This document shows positions 7,855 to 16,593 of a DNA stretch of 64,000 nucleotides, in pieces. A model generated the notes under the pieces. That model worked only from the letters and a program-made list of their open reading frames with translations. It was not told the origin of the DNA and ran no database searches. This stretch comes from Aliamphritea ceti (GTDB lineage: Bacteria > Pseudomonadota > Gammaproteobacteria > Pseudomonadales > Balneatricaceae). Both the position numbers and the translations under genes were made by a program. Each line of letters begins with the position of its first letter. Position 1 is the first letter of the stretch. The DNA is taken from the NCBI RefSeq assembly GCF_024347215.1, contig NZ_AP025282.1, forward strand, positions 1,488,001-1,552,000. Direction: 5' to 3'.

Positions 7855-10587
7855 ATGCTCACCTCGATGTTAAAGAAAGTATTTGGTAGTAAAAATGATC
7901 GTGAACTCAAGCGGATGGGTAAGGTCGTAAAACAGATCAACGCCCTTGAAGCTGACCTTGAGTCTCTCAGCGATGAACAGCTGAAGTTAAAAACGAAAGA
8001 ATTCAAACAAAGACTGTCAGATGGGCAGACGATAGAACAGCTCTTGCCGGAAGCGTTCGCGACTGTCCGTGAAGCATCTAAGCGTGTCATGGGAATGCGC
8101 CACTTTGATGTACAGTTTATCGGTGGTATTACCTTGCATGATGGTAAGGTTGCTGAGATGCGGACAGGTGAAGGTAAAACACTTGTAGCAACTGCGCCTG
8201 TATATTTGCGAGCGTTAACCGGCAGAGGTGTTCATGTTGTTACTGTGAACGATTACCTGGCAAGCCGAGATGCAGAGTGGATGCGTCCACTTTATGAATC
8301 TCTTGGTTTAAGCGTAGGTGTAATTCTGTCCGGTCAGGATGCAGAAAGTAAGCGTGCAGCTTATCAGTCTGACATTACTTACGGCACAAACAATGAGTTC
8401 GGCTTCGATTATTTGCGCGATAACATGGCATTCAGCGTTGAAGATAAGGTTCAGCGAGATTTCCATTATGCAGTGGTCGATGAAGTTGACTCCATTCTTA
8501 TCGATGAAGCCCGTACCCCTCTGATTATTTCTGGTCCTGCTGAAGACAGCTCTGAGCTTTATCGGCAGATGAATACTCTGATACCGGGACTACGTCGTTT
8601 TGATGGTGAAATTGACCCTAAGAGTGAAGAAGAAGTTGACGGTGACTTTGCCGTTGATGAGAAGAACAAAAGTGTTGAGCTGACCGAGCAAGGTCACCAG
8701 AAAATTGAAGAGGTATTGGTTGAAAAGGGCATCTTAGGTGAAGGTGAAAGTCTATATGCACCTCATAACCTGAGCCTTTTGCATCATGTTCTGGCTGCCT
8801 TGCGTGCTCATAACCTGTTCCAGCGCGATAATGACTATATTGTGCAGGATGGTCAGGTGGTTATCGTTGATGAGCATACAGGCCGGATTATGCCAGGCCG
8901 TCGCTGGTCTGAAGGGTTACATCAGGCAGTTGAAGCGAAAGAAGGCGTGCATATTAATCAGGAAAGCCAGACGTTAGCTTCTACTACTTTCCAGAACTAC
9001 TTCCGTTTATATGAAACCCTTTCCGGTATGACTGGTACTGCTGATACTGAAGCATTCGAATTGCGTCAGATATATGCGTTGGATGTAGTGGTTATTCCAA
9101 CCAATGTAGAGGTTGCCCGGATTGATTATAACGACTTAGTGTTCCTGACCGTTGCTGAGAAATACGAAGCAATTGTTACCGAGATTGAAGAATGTGTTGA
9201 GCAGAAGCGTCCTGTATTGGTTGGTACCGCATCAGTTGAATCTTCCGAATTGATCTCTGCATTCCTGACGAAGAAGAACGTACCGCATAATGTATTGAAT
9301 GCGAAAAACCATGGTCGTGAGGCTGGTATTATTGCTGAAGCAGGGCGTCCGGGAGCAATTACCATTGCAACCAACATGGCAGGCCGTGGTACTGATATTG
9401 TGTTGGGCGGTAAACTGGAAGCTGCACTGGATAAGTTAGATAACCCTTCTGAAGCAGAAATTGTAGAAGCTACTGCTGAATGGCAGAAACGCCATGATGC
9501 GGTTCTGGAAGCTGGCGGTTTGCATATTATTGGTACAGAGCGACACGAGTCTCGCCGGATTGATAATCAGCTGCGAGGCCGGGCGGGTCGTCAGGGCGAT
9601 AATGGTTCTTCGCGTTTCTTCTTATCACTTGAAGATGACCTGATGCGTATCTTTGCCTCTGAGCGTGTTCGTCAGTTCATGCAGGCTCTGGGTATGGAGA
9701 AAGGTGAAGCCATCGAACATAAGATGGTATCAAATGCGATTGAGAAAGCTCAGCGTAAGGTCGAGGGTCGTAACTACGATATTCGTAAGCAGTTACTGGA
9801 ATATGATGACGTTGCGAATGATCAGCGTCGTGCGGTATACGAGCAGCGTAATGAGCTGATGGCAAGTAGCGATGTTTCTGAAACTGTCACCGCTATTCGC
9901 AGTGAAGTGATTAATAAAGGTGTTGATACTTTTATTGCTCCGCAAAGTCTGGACGAGCAGTGGGACATTGCAGGTCTTGAAAAGCATATCGAAAGCGAGT
10001 TTGGTTTGCAGTTGTCTATTCAGCAGTGGCTGGATACTGATGATACTTTGCATGAAGAATCCCTGCGTTCAAAAATTGAACAGCAAATAGTGGAAGACTA
10101 TCACGCCAAGGAAGCCATGGTCGGCTTGGATAATATGCGGACCTTTGAGAAGCAGGTAATGCTACAGGTGCTTGATACATTGTGGAAAGAGCATCTTCAG
10201 GCTATGGATCTTCTGCGTCAGGGTATTCATTTGCGCGGTTATGCGCAGAAGAATCCGAAGCAGGAATATAAGCGTGAATCTTTCATCCTGTTTGAGCAGC
10301 TACTGGAAAATATCAAGACAGATGTTGTAAAAATTCTCAGCAACGTACAGATTCGTCAACCTGAAGAAATTGAAGCAATGGAGCAACAACGCCGGGAGCA
10401 GGCTGAACGTCAGCAGATGGATTTCAAACATGATACTGAATCCGCAATGGACGAAGAGCATGGAGAAGCTTCCGCAGAACCTGTTGCCGAGACTTTTGTT
10501 CGTGATGAGAAGAAAGTTGGCCGGAATGAGCCTTGCCCATGTGGATCAGGTAAAAAATATAAGCAATGTCATGGTAAGTTAAACTAA
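7855..10587 (+). CDS. secA: Preprotein translocase ATPase SecA
   Basis: Motor ATPase that drives proteins through SecYEG. 910 residues, full length. The N-terminus MLTSMLKKVFGSKNDREL matches SecA. Walker A is MRTGEGKTLVATAP and the DEAD-type box is VVDEVDSILIDEARTPL. NMAGRGTDIVLGG and RGRAGRQGDNGSSRFFLSLED mark the second motor domain. The C-terminal SecB/zinc-binding tail has the cysteine pattern CPCGSGKKYKQCHG. No secM-like regulator gene is seen in the 195 bases upstream. Confidence 0.99.
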   Translation: MLTSMLKKVFGSKNDRELKRMGKVVKQINALEADLESLSDEQLKLKTKEFKQRLSDGQTIEQLLPEAFATVREASKRVMGMRHFDVQFIGGITLHDGKVAEMRTGEGKTLVATAPVYLRALTGRGVHVVTVNDYLASRDAEWMRPLYESLGLSVGVILSGQDAESKRAAYQSDITYGTNNEFGFDYLRDNMAFSVEDKVQRDFHYAVVDEVDSILIDEARTPLIISGPAEDSSELYRQMNTLIPGLRRFDGEIDPKSEEEVDGDFAVDEKNKSVELTEQGHQKIEEVLVEKGILGEGESLYAPHNLSLLHHVLAALRAHNLFQRDNDYIVQDGQVVIVDEHTGRIMPGRRWSEGLHQAVEAKEGVHINQESQTLASTTFQNYFRLYETLSGMTGTADTEAFELRQIYALDVVVIPTNVEVARIDYNDLVFLTVAEKYEAIVTEIEECVEQKRPVLVGTASVESSELISAFLTKKNVPHNVLNAKNHGREAGIIAEAGRPGAITIATNMAGRGTDIVLGGKLEAALDKLDNPSEAEIVEATAEWQKRHDAVLEAGGLHIIGTERHESRRIDNQLRGRAGRQGDNGSSRFFLSLEDDLMRIFASERVRQFMQALGMEKGEAIEHKMVSNAIEKAQRKVEGRNYDIRKQLLEYDDVANDQRRAVYEQRNELMASSDVSETVTAIRSEVINKGVDTFIAPQSLDEQWDIAGLEKHIESEFGLQLSIQQWLDTDDTLHEESLRSKIEQQIVEDYHAKEAMVGLDNMRTFEKQVMLQVLDTLWKEHLQAMDLLRQGIHLRGYAQKNPKQEYKRESFILFEQLLENIKTDVVKILSNVQIRQPEEIEAMEQQRREQAERQQMDFKHDTESAMDEEHGEASAEPVAETFVRDEKKVGRNEPCPCGSGKKYKQCHGKLN

Positions 10588-10599
10588 TGACATATGCCG

Positions 10600-10672
10600 G
10601 GGCTACTTCATAATTTAGTAGCCCTTAGATTACAAAATTTACTTAAGAAAGCAGCCTGGCTGCTTTCTTTTG
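10600..10672 (+). terminator. Two hairpins in tandem after secA
   Basis: The first hairpin has an 8-bp stem GGGCTACT/AGTAGCCC (10600-10624). The second has a perfect 11-bp stem AAGAAAGCAGC/GCTGCTTTCTT with a 3-base loop (10645-10669) followed by Ts, and is the better terminator. It ends at the edge of an upstream in-frame TTG of argJ, which supports the later argJ start at 10688. Confidence 0.85.
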
Positions 10673-10687
10673 GTTGGAGAAAAAGAA

Positions 10688-11905
10688 ATGGCAGTAGGAA
10701 GCGGTGTAATCCCGGAGCTTAAGCCGGTTGCAGGTATACGTGTTGGAACAACTTCAGCGGGTGTGAAAACACCAGGACGTCCAGATCTGGTTTTGATGGA
10801 ACTGGATGAAAGCGCAACTGTTGCCGGTGTCTTTACGCTGAATCAGTTTTGTGCCGCACCAGTGCGTATTTGCAAAGCTAATCTTCAGTCAGGTAAGCCG
10901 CGTTATCTGGTTATTAATACCGGCAATGCTAATGCAGGCACAGGTAAAGAAGGCCATGAAGATGCGTTGGTGTGTTGTCAGGTAGTCGCTGATCATGCAG
11001 GTGTAAAGCTCGAAGAGGTGTTGCCTTTCTCAACAGGAGTTATTGGTGAAAAGTTACCGGTTGAGCGTATTACTGCTGCAGTACCTGCTGCGTTTGATGC
11101 GCTTTCTGATAACGGCTGGTTGGATGCCGCCAGCGGCATTATGACGACTGATACACGTCCTAAGGCTTACTCGACTCAGTTTGAGTATCAGGGGCAGATA
11201 GTTACCTTTAGCGGGATTTCTAAAGGTGCAGGCATGATCAGGCCAAATATGGCAACTATGCTGGCCTATGTCGCTACTGATGCGGCTGTAGATGCTGAAT
11301 TGTTGCAAAGAATGCTTAAGCGCTCAGCAGACAAGACCTTTAACCGGGTAACGATTGATGGTGATACTTCAACCAATGATTCTTGTATGTTAATAGCGAC
11401 CGGGGCTTCAAAGCTGCAAATTACAGAGGCTGATGAGGCTTTGTTTGTTGCTTTTAATGACGCTCTTGATGACATTATGCTACAGCTGGCCCAGGCGATT
11501 GTAAGAGACGGTGAAGGTGCTACTAAATTTATAACTGTTGCCGTAGAGCAAGCAGAAACTTCTGCTGAAGCACTATTGGCTGCTTATGCTGTTTCCCATT
11601 CTCCATTAGTAAAAACTGCGTTATTTGCCAGTGATCCTAACTGGGGGCGTATTCTTGCAGCTGTTGGTTATGCCGGTATTGATAACCTGGATGTGGATGC
11701 ATTGCAGATATATCTTGGTGATATTTGTATTGTCGAGGAGGGTGGTCGGGCTTCAAACTATACAGAGGAGGCTGGCCAGGCGGCTATGAATGAGGAAGAG
11801 ATCACTATTCGTATCGTGCTTAATCGCGGCGATGTTGCTGAGACGGTCTGGACGACGGATCTAAGTAAGGACTACGTGTCTATAAATGCGGATTATCGTT
11901 CTTAA
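10688..11905 (+). CDS. argJ: Bifunctional ornithine acetyltransferase / N-acetylglutamate synthase ArgJ
   Basis: Recycles the acetyl group in cyclic arginine synthesis and can also make N-acetylglutamate. 405 residues from ATG 10688, which has a GGAG ribosome site about nine bases upstream. The autoprocessing site is visible as GMIRPNMATMLAYV; the chain is cut before the Thr of ATM to give alpha and beta subunits, and that Thr is the nucleophile. GDTSTNDSCM and KTALFASDPNWGRILAAVGY are further family motifs. It is a single gene with no other arg genes nearby. Confidence 0.97.
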   Translation: MAVGSGVIPELKPVAGIRVGTTSAGVKTPGRPDLVLMELDESATVAGVFTLNQFCAAPVRICKANLQSGKPRYLVINTGNANAGTGKEGHEDALVCCQVVADHAGVKLEEVLPFSTGVIGEKLPVERITAAVPAAFDALSDNGWLDAASGIMTTDTRPKAYSTQFEYQGQIVTFSGISKGAGMIRPNMATMLAYVATDAAVDAELLQRMLKRSADKTFNRVTIDGDTSTNDSCMLIATGASKLQITEADEALFVAFNDALDDIMLQLAQAIVRDGEGATKFITVAVEQAETSAEALLAAYAVSHSPLVKTALFASDPNWGRILAAVGYAGIDNLDVDALQIYLGDICIVEEGGRASNYTEEAGQAAMNEEEITIRIVLNRGDVAETVWTTDLSKDYVSINADYRS

Positions 11906-11995
11906 TCTATAAGAGAGTCCTGACTAAGTACTTATAACTACTCATTCAGAAAAGCCGCTTGTTAAGGCTAATTATTGAAAGCTATCGATTAAACT

Positions 11996-12940
11996 ATGAC
12001 TAAATTGATTCATGTTGCCGCTGCTGCCATTTTTAATCCTGAAGGTCAGGTGTTACTTGCTTTACGAAGTAAGCAGCAGCATCAGGGCGGCCTTTGGGAG
12101 TTTCCCGGAGGGAAGGTTGAGGCAAATGAATCAGTGCTTGAAGCACTGTCACGTGAGCTTGACGAAGAGCTGGACATTCAGATTGATCATGCGGCAACCC
12201 GACCGCTAATTCAGGTGCCTTATCATTATCCGGATAAATCCGTACTGTTGGACGTATATAAAGTTTCTGGTTTTTCAGGTGTGCCCCATGGTGCTGAAGG
12301 GCAGCCGCTAGAATGGGTTGATATTGCTAATCTTGAACAGTATGACTTTCCAGCTGCTAATACGCCAATTGTCAATGCTTTGCTGTTACCACAGTGTATC
12401 GCAATAACTGGTAATGCTAACGGGACTGCAGAATATGTAAAAAAATCTGTAGCAGCGATCTCAGGGGGCGCTCAGTGGTTAATGCTGCGTGCACATCAGC
12501 TGAGCTCTTCAGAGCGGACTGCTTTAGCGCGACAGATTAGAGCGACTATTGATGCTGCTGACGGTGTAGTGCTTAGTCTTAATGGTAGTGTTGCTGAAGC
12601 TAATGACTGTGGTGTAAATGCATTGCATCTGAGCTCTGATAAGTTAATGGTTTTGAATACGCGTACAGAGTTTCGCGGGCGTTGGTTGAGTGCTTCGTGT
12701 CATACTATTGAGCAGCTTGAGAAGGCTGTATCTCTGGGGCTGGACTTTGTGACTTTATCGCCAGTAAAGACAACAGCAACACATCCTGAGCAGCCGGCAA
12801 TGGGGTGGCAAGCATTTTCTGAGTTGGTTAATGCTTATCCTCTGCCTGTTTATGCATTAGGTGGAATGACGGCAGAGGATGTTGATCAGAGTTGTCAAAG
12901 TGGTGGACAGGGGATCTGTGCGATTCGCGAATACTGGTAA
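11996..12940 (+). CDS. Nudix hydrolase fused to a thiamine-phosphate synthase-like domain
   Basis: Two-domain protein of 314 residues. Residues 1-130 are a MutT-type Nudix domain with a Nudix box beginning GGKVEANESVLEALSREL and ending DEELDI, predicted to hydrolyse oxidised nucleotides such as 8-oxo-dGTP. Residues about 133-314 resemble the ThiE/TenI barrel (ALHLSS, DFVTLSPVKTTATHP, PVYALGGM). This fusion is a known gammaproteobacterial form next to argJ and yacG. The C-terminal domain ends QGICAIREYW and looks shortened, so thiamine-phosphate synthase activity is doubtful. Confidence 0.88.
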   Translation: MTKLIHVAAAAIFNPEGQVLLALRSKQQHQGGLWEFPGGKVEANESVLEALSRELDEELDIQIDHAATRPLIQVPYHYPDKSVLLDVYKVSGFSGVPHGAEGQPLEWVDIANLEQYDFPAANTPIVNALLLPQCIAITGNANGTAEYVKKSVAAISGGAQWLMLRAHQLSSSERTALARQIRATIDAADGVVLSLNGSVAEANDCGVNALHLSSDKLMVLNTRTEFRGRWLSASCHTIEQLEKAVSLGLDFVTLSPVKTTATHPEQPAMGWQAFSELVNAYPLPVYALGGMTAEDVDQSCQSGGQGICAIREYW

Positions 12941-12966
12941 TTTATCCTTTTGAAAGAAAATGGTGA

Positions 12967-13191
12967 TTAATGTAAGCGTGGCTTAGCTTCGTCTATTTTA
13001 CTTTCAGGGTCTTCGAAGCTGCTGCTGTAATCATCTAGTTCTGGTTCGCTGGCAATTTGGTATGATTCGCTGGCCCAGGCGCCAAGATCAATGGTCCGGC
13101 AACGTTCACTACAGAAAGGTCTGTAAGGGTTTTCTGCACTCCATTCGTTTTTCTTCCCGCACTCAGGACAATCAACCATTGGCTTATTCAT
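12967..13191 (-). CDS. yacG: DNA gyrase inhibitor / zinc-binding protein YacG
   Basis: Small zinc protein (74 residues) with the treble-clef cysteines CPECGKKNEW and FCSERCRTIDLGAW. The E. coli homologue binds GyrB and inhibits gyrase. The acidic C-terminal tail (DDYSSSFEDPESKIDEAKPR) is typical. It is the last gene of the pilD-coaE-yacG group, 23 bases after coaE. Confidence 0.95.
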   Translation of the reverse strand: MNKPMVDCPECGKKNEWSAENPYRPFCSERCRTIDLGAWASESYQIASEPELDDYSSSFEDPESKIDEAKPRLH

Positions 13192-13214
13192 TTATTGGGT
13201 TCTCCTGAGTGATT

Positions 13215-13811
13215 TTATATCGTTGAGGCTTCGAGAAACTGCATATGTAACTCAGATACTTGTTGGTTCAATGCAGATTGCGGACCACTATTATCGATGA
13301 TGTAATTAGCTTTGTCTAAGCGTTCCTGACGGGGTATTTGAGCAGCAATTATTTTTTGTATTTGCTCGACAGAATTATTGTCTCGTAAACAGCTGCGTTC
13401 AATCTGAATTTCTTCGGTTACATCGACAACCACAATGGTATGACACAGCTTATGTTGGTCGGTTTCTAGTAACAAAGGTGAGGTTAAAATAGCATAAGGA
13501 CTGGCGGCTGAATTGAGTTGTGAGACTATACTCTCACGAATTAGTGGGTGTAGCAGTGCTTCAAGCCATTCTCGTTCCTTGGGAGAAGCGAAGATTAAAC
13601 TGCGTAATCTTGAGCGATTAAGGCTCTTATCAGTGTTGAGTGTTTCTGTTCCAAAATGCTGGCTGATTTTATTGAGTGCTGCTGTTCCGGGCTGCACTAC
13701 TTCTCTGGCAACAATATCTGCATCAACAATGGTAATACCAAGTTTTTTGAAGCGCTCAGATACAGATGATTTACCGCTGCCAATACCACCGGTGATACCC
13801 ATAATCAGCAT
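13215..13811 (-). CDS. coaE: Dephospho-CoA kinase
   Basis: Final step of coenzyme A synthesis, phosphorylating the 3'-hydroxyl of dephospho-CoA. 198 residues. P-loop GITGGIGSGKSSVSERF at the N-terminus, then DADIVAREVVQPGTAAL for substrate binding and the lid segment with REWLEALLHPLIR. The start lies two bases after the pilD stop, so pilD, coaE and yacG form one - strand transcription unit. Confidence 0.97.
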   Translation of the reverse strand: MLIMGITGGIGSGKSSVSERFKKLGITIVDADIVAREVVQPGTAALNKISQHFGTETLNTDKSLNRSRLRSLIFASPKEREWLEALLHPLIRESIVSQLNSAASPYAILTSPLLLETDQHKLCHTIVVVDVTEEIQIERSCLRDNNSVEQIQKIIAAQIPRQERLDKANYIIDNSGPQSALNQQVSELHMQFLEASTI

Positions 13812-13813
13812 GT

Positions 13814-14683
13814 TTATACCTGAAGAAAATGTAGATAGTAGCCAGTTATATCATGTCCCCAAAGCATGGCTATCCAGCCTGCACATGCCAGGTAAGGTCC
13901 GAACGGAATAGGGTTTTGCGAATCATGGCGCTTTATCAGTATCATGCTGATGCCTATTATGGCTCCGACCAGCGATGATAAAAGAATAATTAATGGTAGC
14001 ATGCTGGCACCAGCCCAGGCTCCCAGCGCTGCCAGCAGCTTGAAATCCCCATAACCCATACCTTCCTTGCCGGTTAGTAACTTGAAGATCCAGTAAATAC
14101 TCCATAGTGACAGATAACCGAGAATAGCACCCCACAATGCTTGCGGTAGGGTTGTAAAGTATTCGAAGCTGTTAAAAATTAATCCAAGCCAGATGAGCGG
14201 TAATGTGATTTTGTCAGGTAGTAACTGATGATCGATATCAATCAGCGTTAGGCAAATTAAACACCAGGTTAACAGAATGAGTGCAAAACTCAGGTAATGA
14301 AAGCCAAAGCTGTAAACAATATATCCACTGAGTAAGCCTGTTATTAATTCAACTAGTGGATAGCGAATAGAAATTCGAGTTTTACATGAAGAGCAGGCGC
14401 CGCGAAGTAATAGGTAACTTATAACGGGAATATTTTCGAACCAGCGAATTTTGTGCCGACAACCAGGGCATGTTGATGCAGGCACGCATAGGTTGAATTT
14501 ATCTGTTGATGGTTGGGTAGAAGAATTTCCACTAAAATCAGCAATTTGCTCGGACCATTCTCGTTCCATTATGATAGGTAAACGATAAATTACTACGTTC
14601 AGAAAACTGCCTATCATTAGTGAAAAAATAATAGTTAAACTGACAGCTAGCCAGAGTGAGTTTGAAATGTATTCAACGATCAT
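13814..14683 (-). CDS. pilD: Type IV prepilin peptidase PilD
   Basis: Inner-membrane aspartyl protease and N-methyltransferase that removes the leader of type IV pilins and type II secretion pseudopilins. 289 residues. Two CxxC pairs (CPGCRHKIRW and CSSCKTRISIRYPLVE) bind zinc. Catalytic aspartates lie in TLIDIDHQLLPD and in GYGDFKLLAALGAW. Several membrane spans follow. It normally follows pilC directly; here the island separates them by about 20 kb. It has its own extended -10 promoter just upstream, and coaE and yacG follow in the same unit. Confidence 0.97.
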   Translation of the reverse strand: MIVEYISNSLWLAVSLTIIFSLMIGSFLNVVIYRLPIIMEREWSEQIADFSGNSSTQPSTDKFNLCVPASTCPGCRHKIRWFENIPVISYLLLRGACSSCKTRISIRYPLVELITGLLSGYIVYSFGFHYLSFALILLTWCLICLTLIDIDHQLLPDKITLPLIWLGLIFNSFEYFTTLPQALWGAILGYLSLWSIYWIFKLLTGKEGMGYGDFKLLAALGAWAGASMLPLIILLSSLVGAIIGISMILIKRHDSQNPIPFGPYLACAGWIAMLWGHDITGYYLHFLQV

Positions 14684-14751
14684 AAATGTGATTCTTACTT
14701 GTTTATCAGTTCGGCTTACTTGTTTGGATTAGCTTGTCAAAAAAATAGTTT

Positions 14752-14767
14752 TCCTCATATTATAGCA
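14752..14767 (-). promoter_or_regulatory. Extended -10 promoter for pilD-coaE-yacG
   Basis: On the - strand TGC directly precedes a perfect TATAAT (14764-14759), an extended -10 element. The -35 position is weak and is occupied by the island inverted repeat AATGAAACGTTTT. Transcription would begin near 14752, about 70 bases before the pilD ATG. Confidence 0.55.
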
Positions 14768-15045
14768 GGCAAAAAACGTTTCATTCGTGTGCGTGAGTGA
14801 GTAAGTGTCTTGTTATTCATGGTTTTTTTTGCCTTTGGGTGGCTTGGGGTTTTTGTAATCGTTCCAAAAATGCTCGTATAACGTTATAGATTAATAAAAA
14901 AACAAATTTTGGAACACTTTTAATAAACACATCGTCCATATAATTAATATGGAACTCAACCTAAAAATGGAACGAGTTTTTTTATGTCGTTTGTCATCGA
15001 TTCCTGACTGTTCCAGTCCATCATCGTGACCCCTACAAGATCAGC

Positions 15046-15096
15046 CCCGTGCGCAAGCGCACGGCCCCTCAGGCGGGGTGCTTGTAAGCACAAGCT
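15046..15096. repeat. Cluster of three adjacent hairpins
   Basis: CCGTGCGC/GCGCACGG with a 2-base loop (15047-15064), CCCC/GGGG around 15066-15078, and GTGCTT/AAGCAC (15078-15091), the last alternating with GCTTG/CAAGC (15080-15096). Such dense pairing in an AT-rich gene-free stretch suggests a structured RNA or a recombination or binding site. Its function is not known. Confidence 0.5.
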
Positions 15097-15148
15097 AGAT
15101 AGACCATACCGTACTTCAATTACGGTTTCGGTTAAACAGTAAAGGGCT

Positions 15149-15204
15149 GGTTTTCCTCCAATTTGTTGGACACCTTGGTTTTACCCCGATTTGTCGGACA
15201 CCTT
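15149..15204. repeat. Two tandem 28-bp repeats with covarying palindromes
   Basis: Units 15149-15176 and 15177-15204 are identical at 24 of 28 positions and directly abutting. Each holds a short palindrome around TTTG: CCAATTTGTTGG in the first and CCGATTTGTCGG in the second, so the A-T pair has changed to G-C on both arms. Each palindrome is followed by ACACCTTG. They end 88 bases before the chosen CBASS start. They could be protein-binding sites or RNA hairpins; they are not a CRISPR, since there is no spacer. Confidence 0.7.
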
Positions 15205-15292
15205 GTTAAGATCTTATATAAGTTAAGCTTGATATTTGGTATTTAGTCCCAATTTATCCCTTATTAATCAAATGGTGAGGGACAGGCCAAGT

Positions 15293-16585
15293 ATGAGTGT
15301 TGCGGACGACTTCAATTCTTTTGTAGATAACCTAAAGATCACAGAAGCAAGTGCAACTACGATTAGTGATCGATACGGAAAGATCACTAAGGCGCTAAAC
15401 AAAAAATACCGTAATACAGAGTCTAAAACTGATAACAGTTTGCAGGTTGGCTCTTACGGCCGCTTCACTGCCATTAAAGGCATTTCTGATCTTGATATGA
15501 TCTATGAGATGCCAGTTTCTGAGTGGGATAGATTTAAAGAAGAGGGTACAGGCAGGCAGTCAGTACTTCTCCAAGAAATGAAAGAAGCCATAAAAGTCTC
15601 GTATCCCAAAACTAAGATGCGTGGAGACGGACAAGTCGTTGTTATTGAATTTGGAGACCAAGTTGTCGAAGTGGTTCCAGGATTCAAGCAGGCTAATGGT
15701 AGTTACAAATATCCTGATACAAAGAATGGAGGGAAGTGGAAGAACACCGACCCAAAGCCTGAGATAAAGGCTATTCGTGAGGCTAACCAGATTACTTCAA
15801 ATGTCCGCAAGCTATGCAAGATGGTTAGAGCTTGGAAAAGTAGGCAAGGTGTTAATATGGGTGGCCTTCTCATAGATACAATGGTTTATAATTTTTTTCA
15901 ATCTACAGATACTTACAACAATAAAGGGTACAAGTTCTACGATCAGCTATGCAGGGACTTCTTTGAGTATCTGAGTGAACAGCCTAATCAGGATTATTAT
16001 AAAGCGCCAGGAAGTAGACAGCATGTTTATGTTAAGTCGAAATTCCAGAGGAAAGCGAAGAAGGCTTACAACCTTTGTTTGAAAGCTATAGAAGCAGAAG
16101 GGAAAGCTTCAGCCAACAAGAAGTGGAAACAGGTGTTTGGTCGTAATTTCCCAGCTGCAACAGATGTTCAGAAATCTGCGGAGGCCAGGACTTGGCGAGA
16201 TACAGAAGAGTTCATCAGTGACAAATATCCTATCGAGATTAGTTACAATCTCTCTATCGATTGTCGGGTAGAGCAAAGGGGCTATCAAGCTCATTGGTTA
16301 ACTCATATGCTAGCCAAGAGACTGCCTTTGCTCGCTAATAAGCAGCTTGAGTTCTCTGTTACTAATATTGATGTACCACCACCTTATAACATCGAATGGA
16401 AAGTGCTTAATCAAGGCTCTATAGCTGAACAAAGAGATGAGATCAGAGGTGAAATCTGGCAAGACACAGGGCATCAGAAGAGAAGGGAAAGTACCAAGTT
16501 CAAAGGTGAACACATGGTTGAATGTTATGCGATCAAAGATGGCGTCGTCGTAGCCAGTGATAGCATTGATGTACCTATTCGATAG
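15293..16585 (+). CDS. CBASS-type nucleotidyltransferase (SMODS domain with AGS-C sensor)
   Basis: CD-NTase family enzyme predicted to make a cyclic oligonucleotide signal on phage infection. With the ATG at 15293 (GAGG ribosome site about 12 bases upstream) it has 430 residues; in-frame starts at 15236 (TTG) and 15272 (ATG) lack ribosome sites. The nucleotidyltransferase signature is visible: VGSYGRFTAIKGISDLDM, with G53-S54 and metal-binding D66 and D68. The third acidic position appears as E126 in VVEVVPGF. Residues about 320-425 (NIEWKVLNQG through HMVECYAIKDG) resemble the AGS-C sensor domain. The SLATT effector gene follows by eight bases. The nucleotide product cannot be read from the sequence. 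Confidence 0.88.
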   Translation: MSVADDFNSFVDNLKITEASATTISDRYGKITKALNKKYRNTESKTDNSLQVGSYGRFTAIKGISDLDMIYEMPVSEWDRFKEEGTGRQSVLLQEMKEAIKVSYPKTKMRGDGQVVVIEFGDQVVEVVPGFKQANGSYKYPDTKNGGKWKNTDPKPEIKAIREANQITSNVRKLCKMVRAWKSRQGVNMGGLLIDTMVYNFFQSTDTYNNKGYKFYDQLCRDFFEYLSEQPNQDYYKAPGSRQHVYVKSKFQRKAKKAYNLCLKAIEAEGKASANKKWKQVFGRNFPAATDVQKSAEARTWRDTEEFISDKYPIEISYNLSIDCRVEQRGYQAHWLTHMLAKRLPLLANKQLEFSVTNIDVPPPYNIEWKVLNQGSIAEQRDEIRGEIWQDTGHQKRRESTKFKGEHMVECYAIKDGVVVASDSIDVPIR

Positions 16586-16593
16586 GAGTGTAA

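Larger units (their letters stand above)
14684..15292. other. Gene-free island edge: pilD promoter, hairpins and tandem repeat
   Basis: About 600 bases with no convincing gene. In order it holds the pilD promoter (- strand), one copy of a 13-bp inverted repeat shared with the right edge (14773-14785), a 9-bp inverted repeat GTTCCAAAA/TTTTGGAAC (14861-14869 with 14907-14915), two further GGAAC copies (14951, 14969), a run of hairpins (15046-15096) and a 28-bp tandem repeat (15149-15204). A 26-codon ORF at about 14949 has no support as a gene. Confidence 0.7.

Noticed and set aside
14949..15029. 26-codon ORF at the left island edge
   Set aside because: Too short, no ribosome site, and no recognisable product.
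15149..15204. CRISPR array
   Set aside because: Only two repeats, directly abutting with no spacers, and no cas genes nearby.
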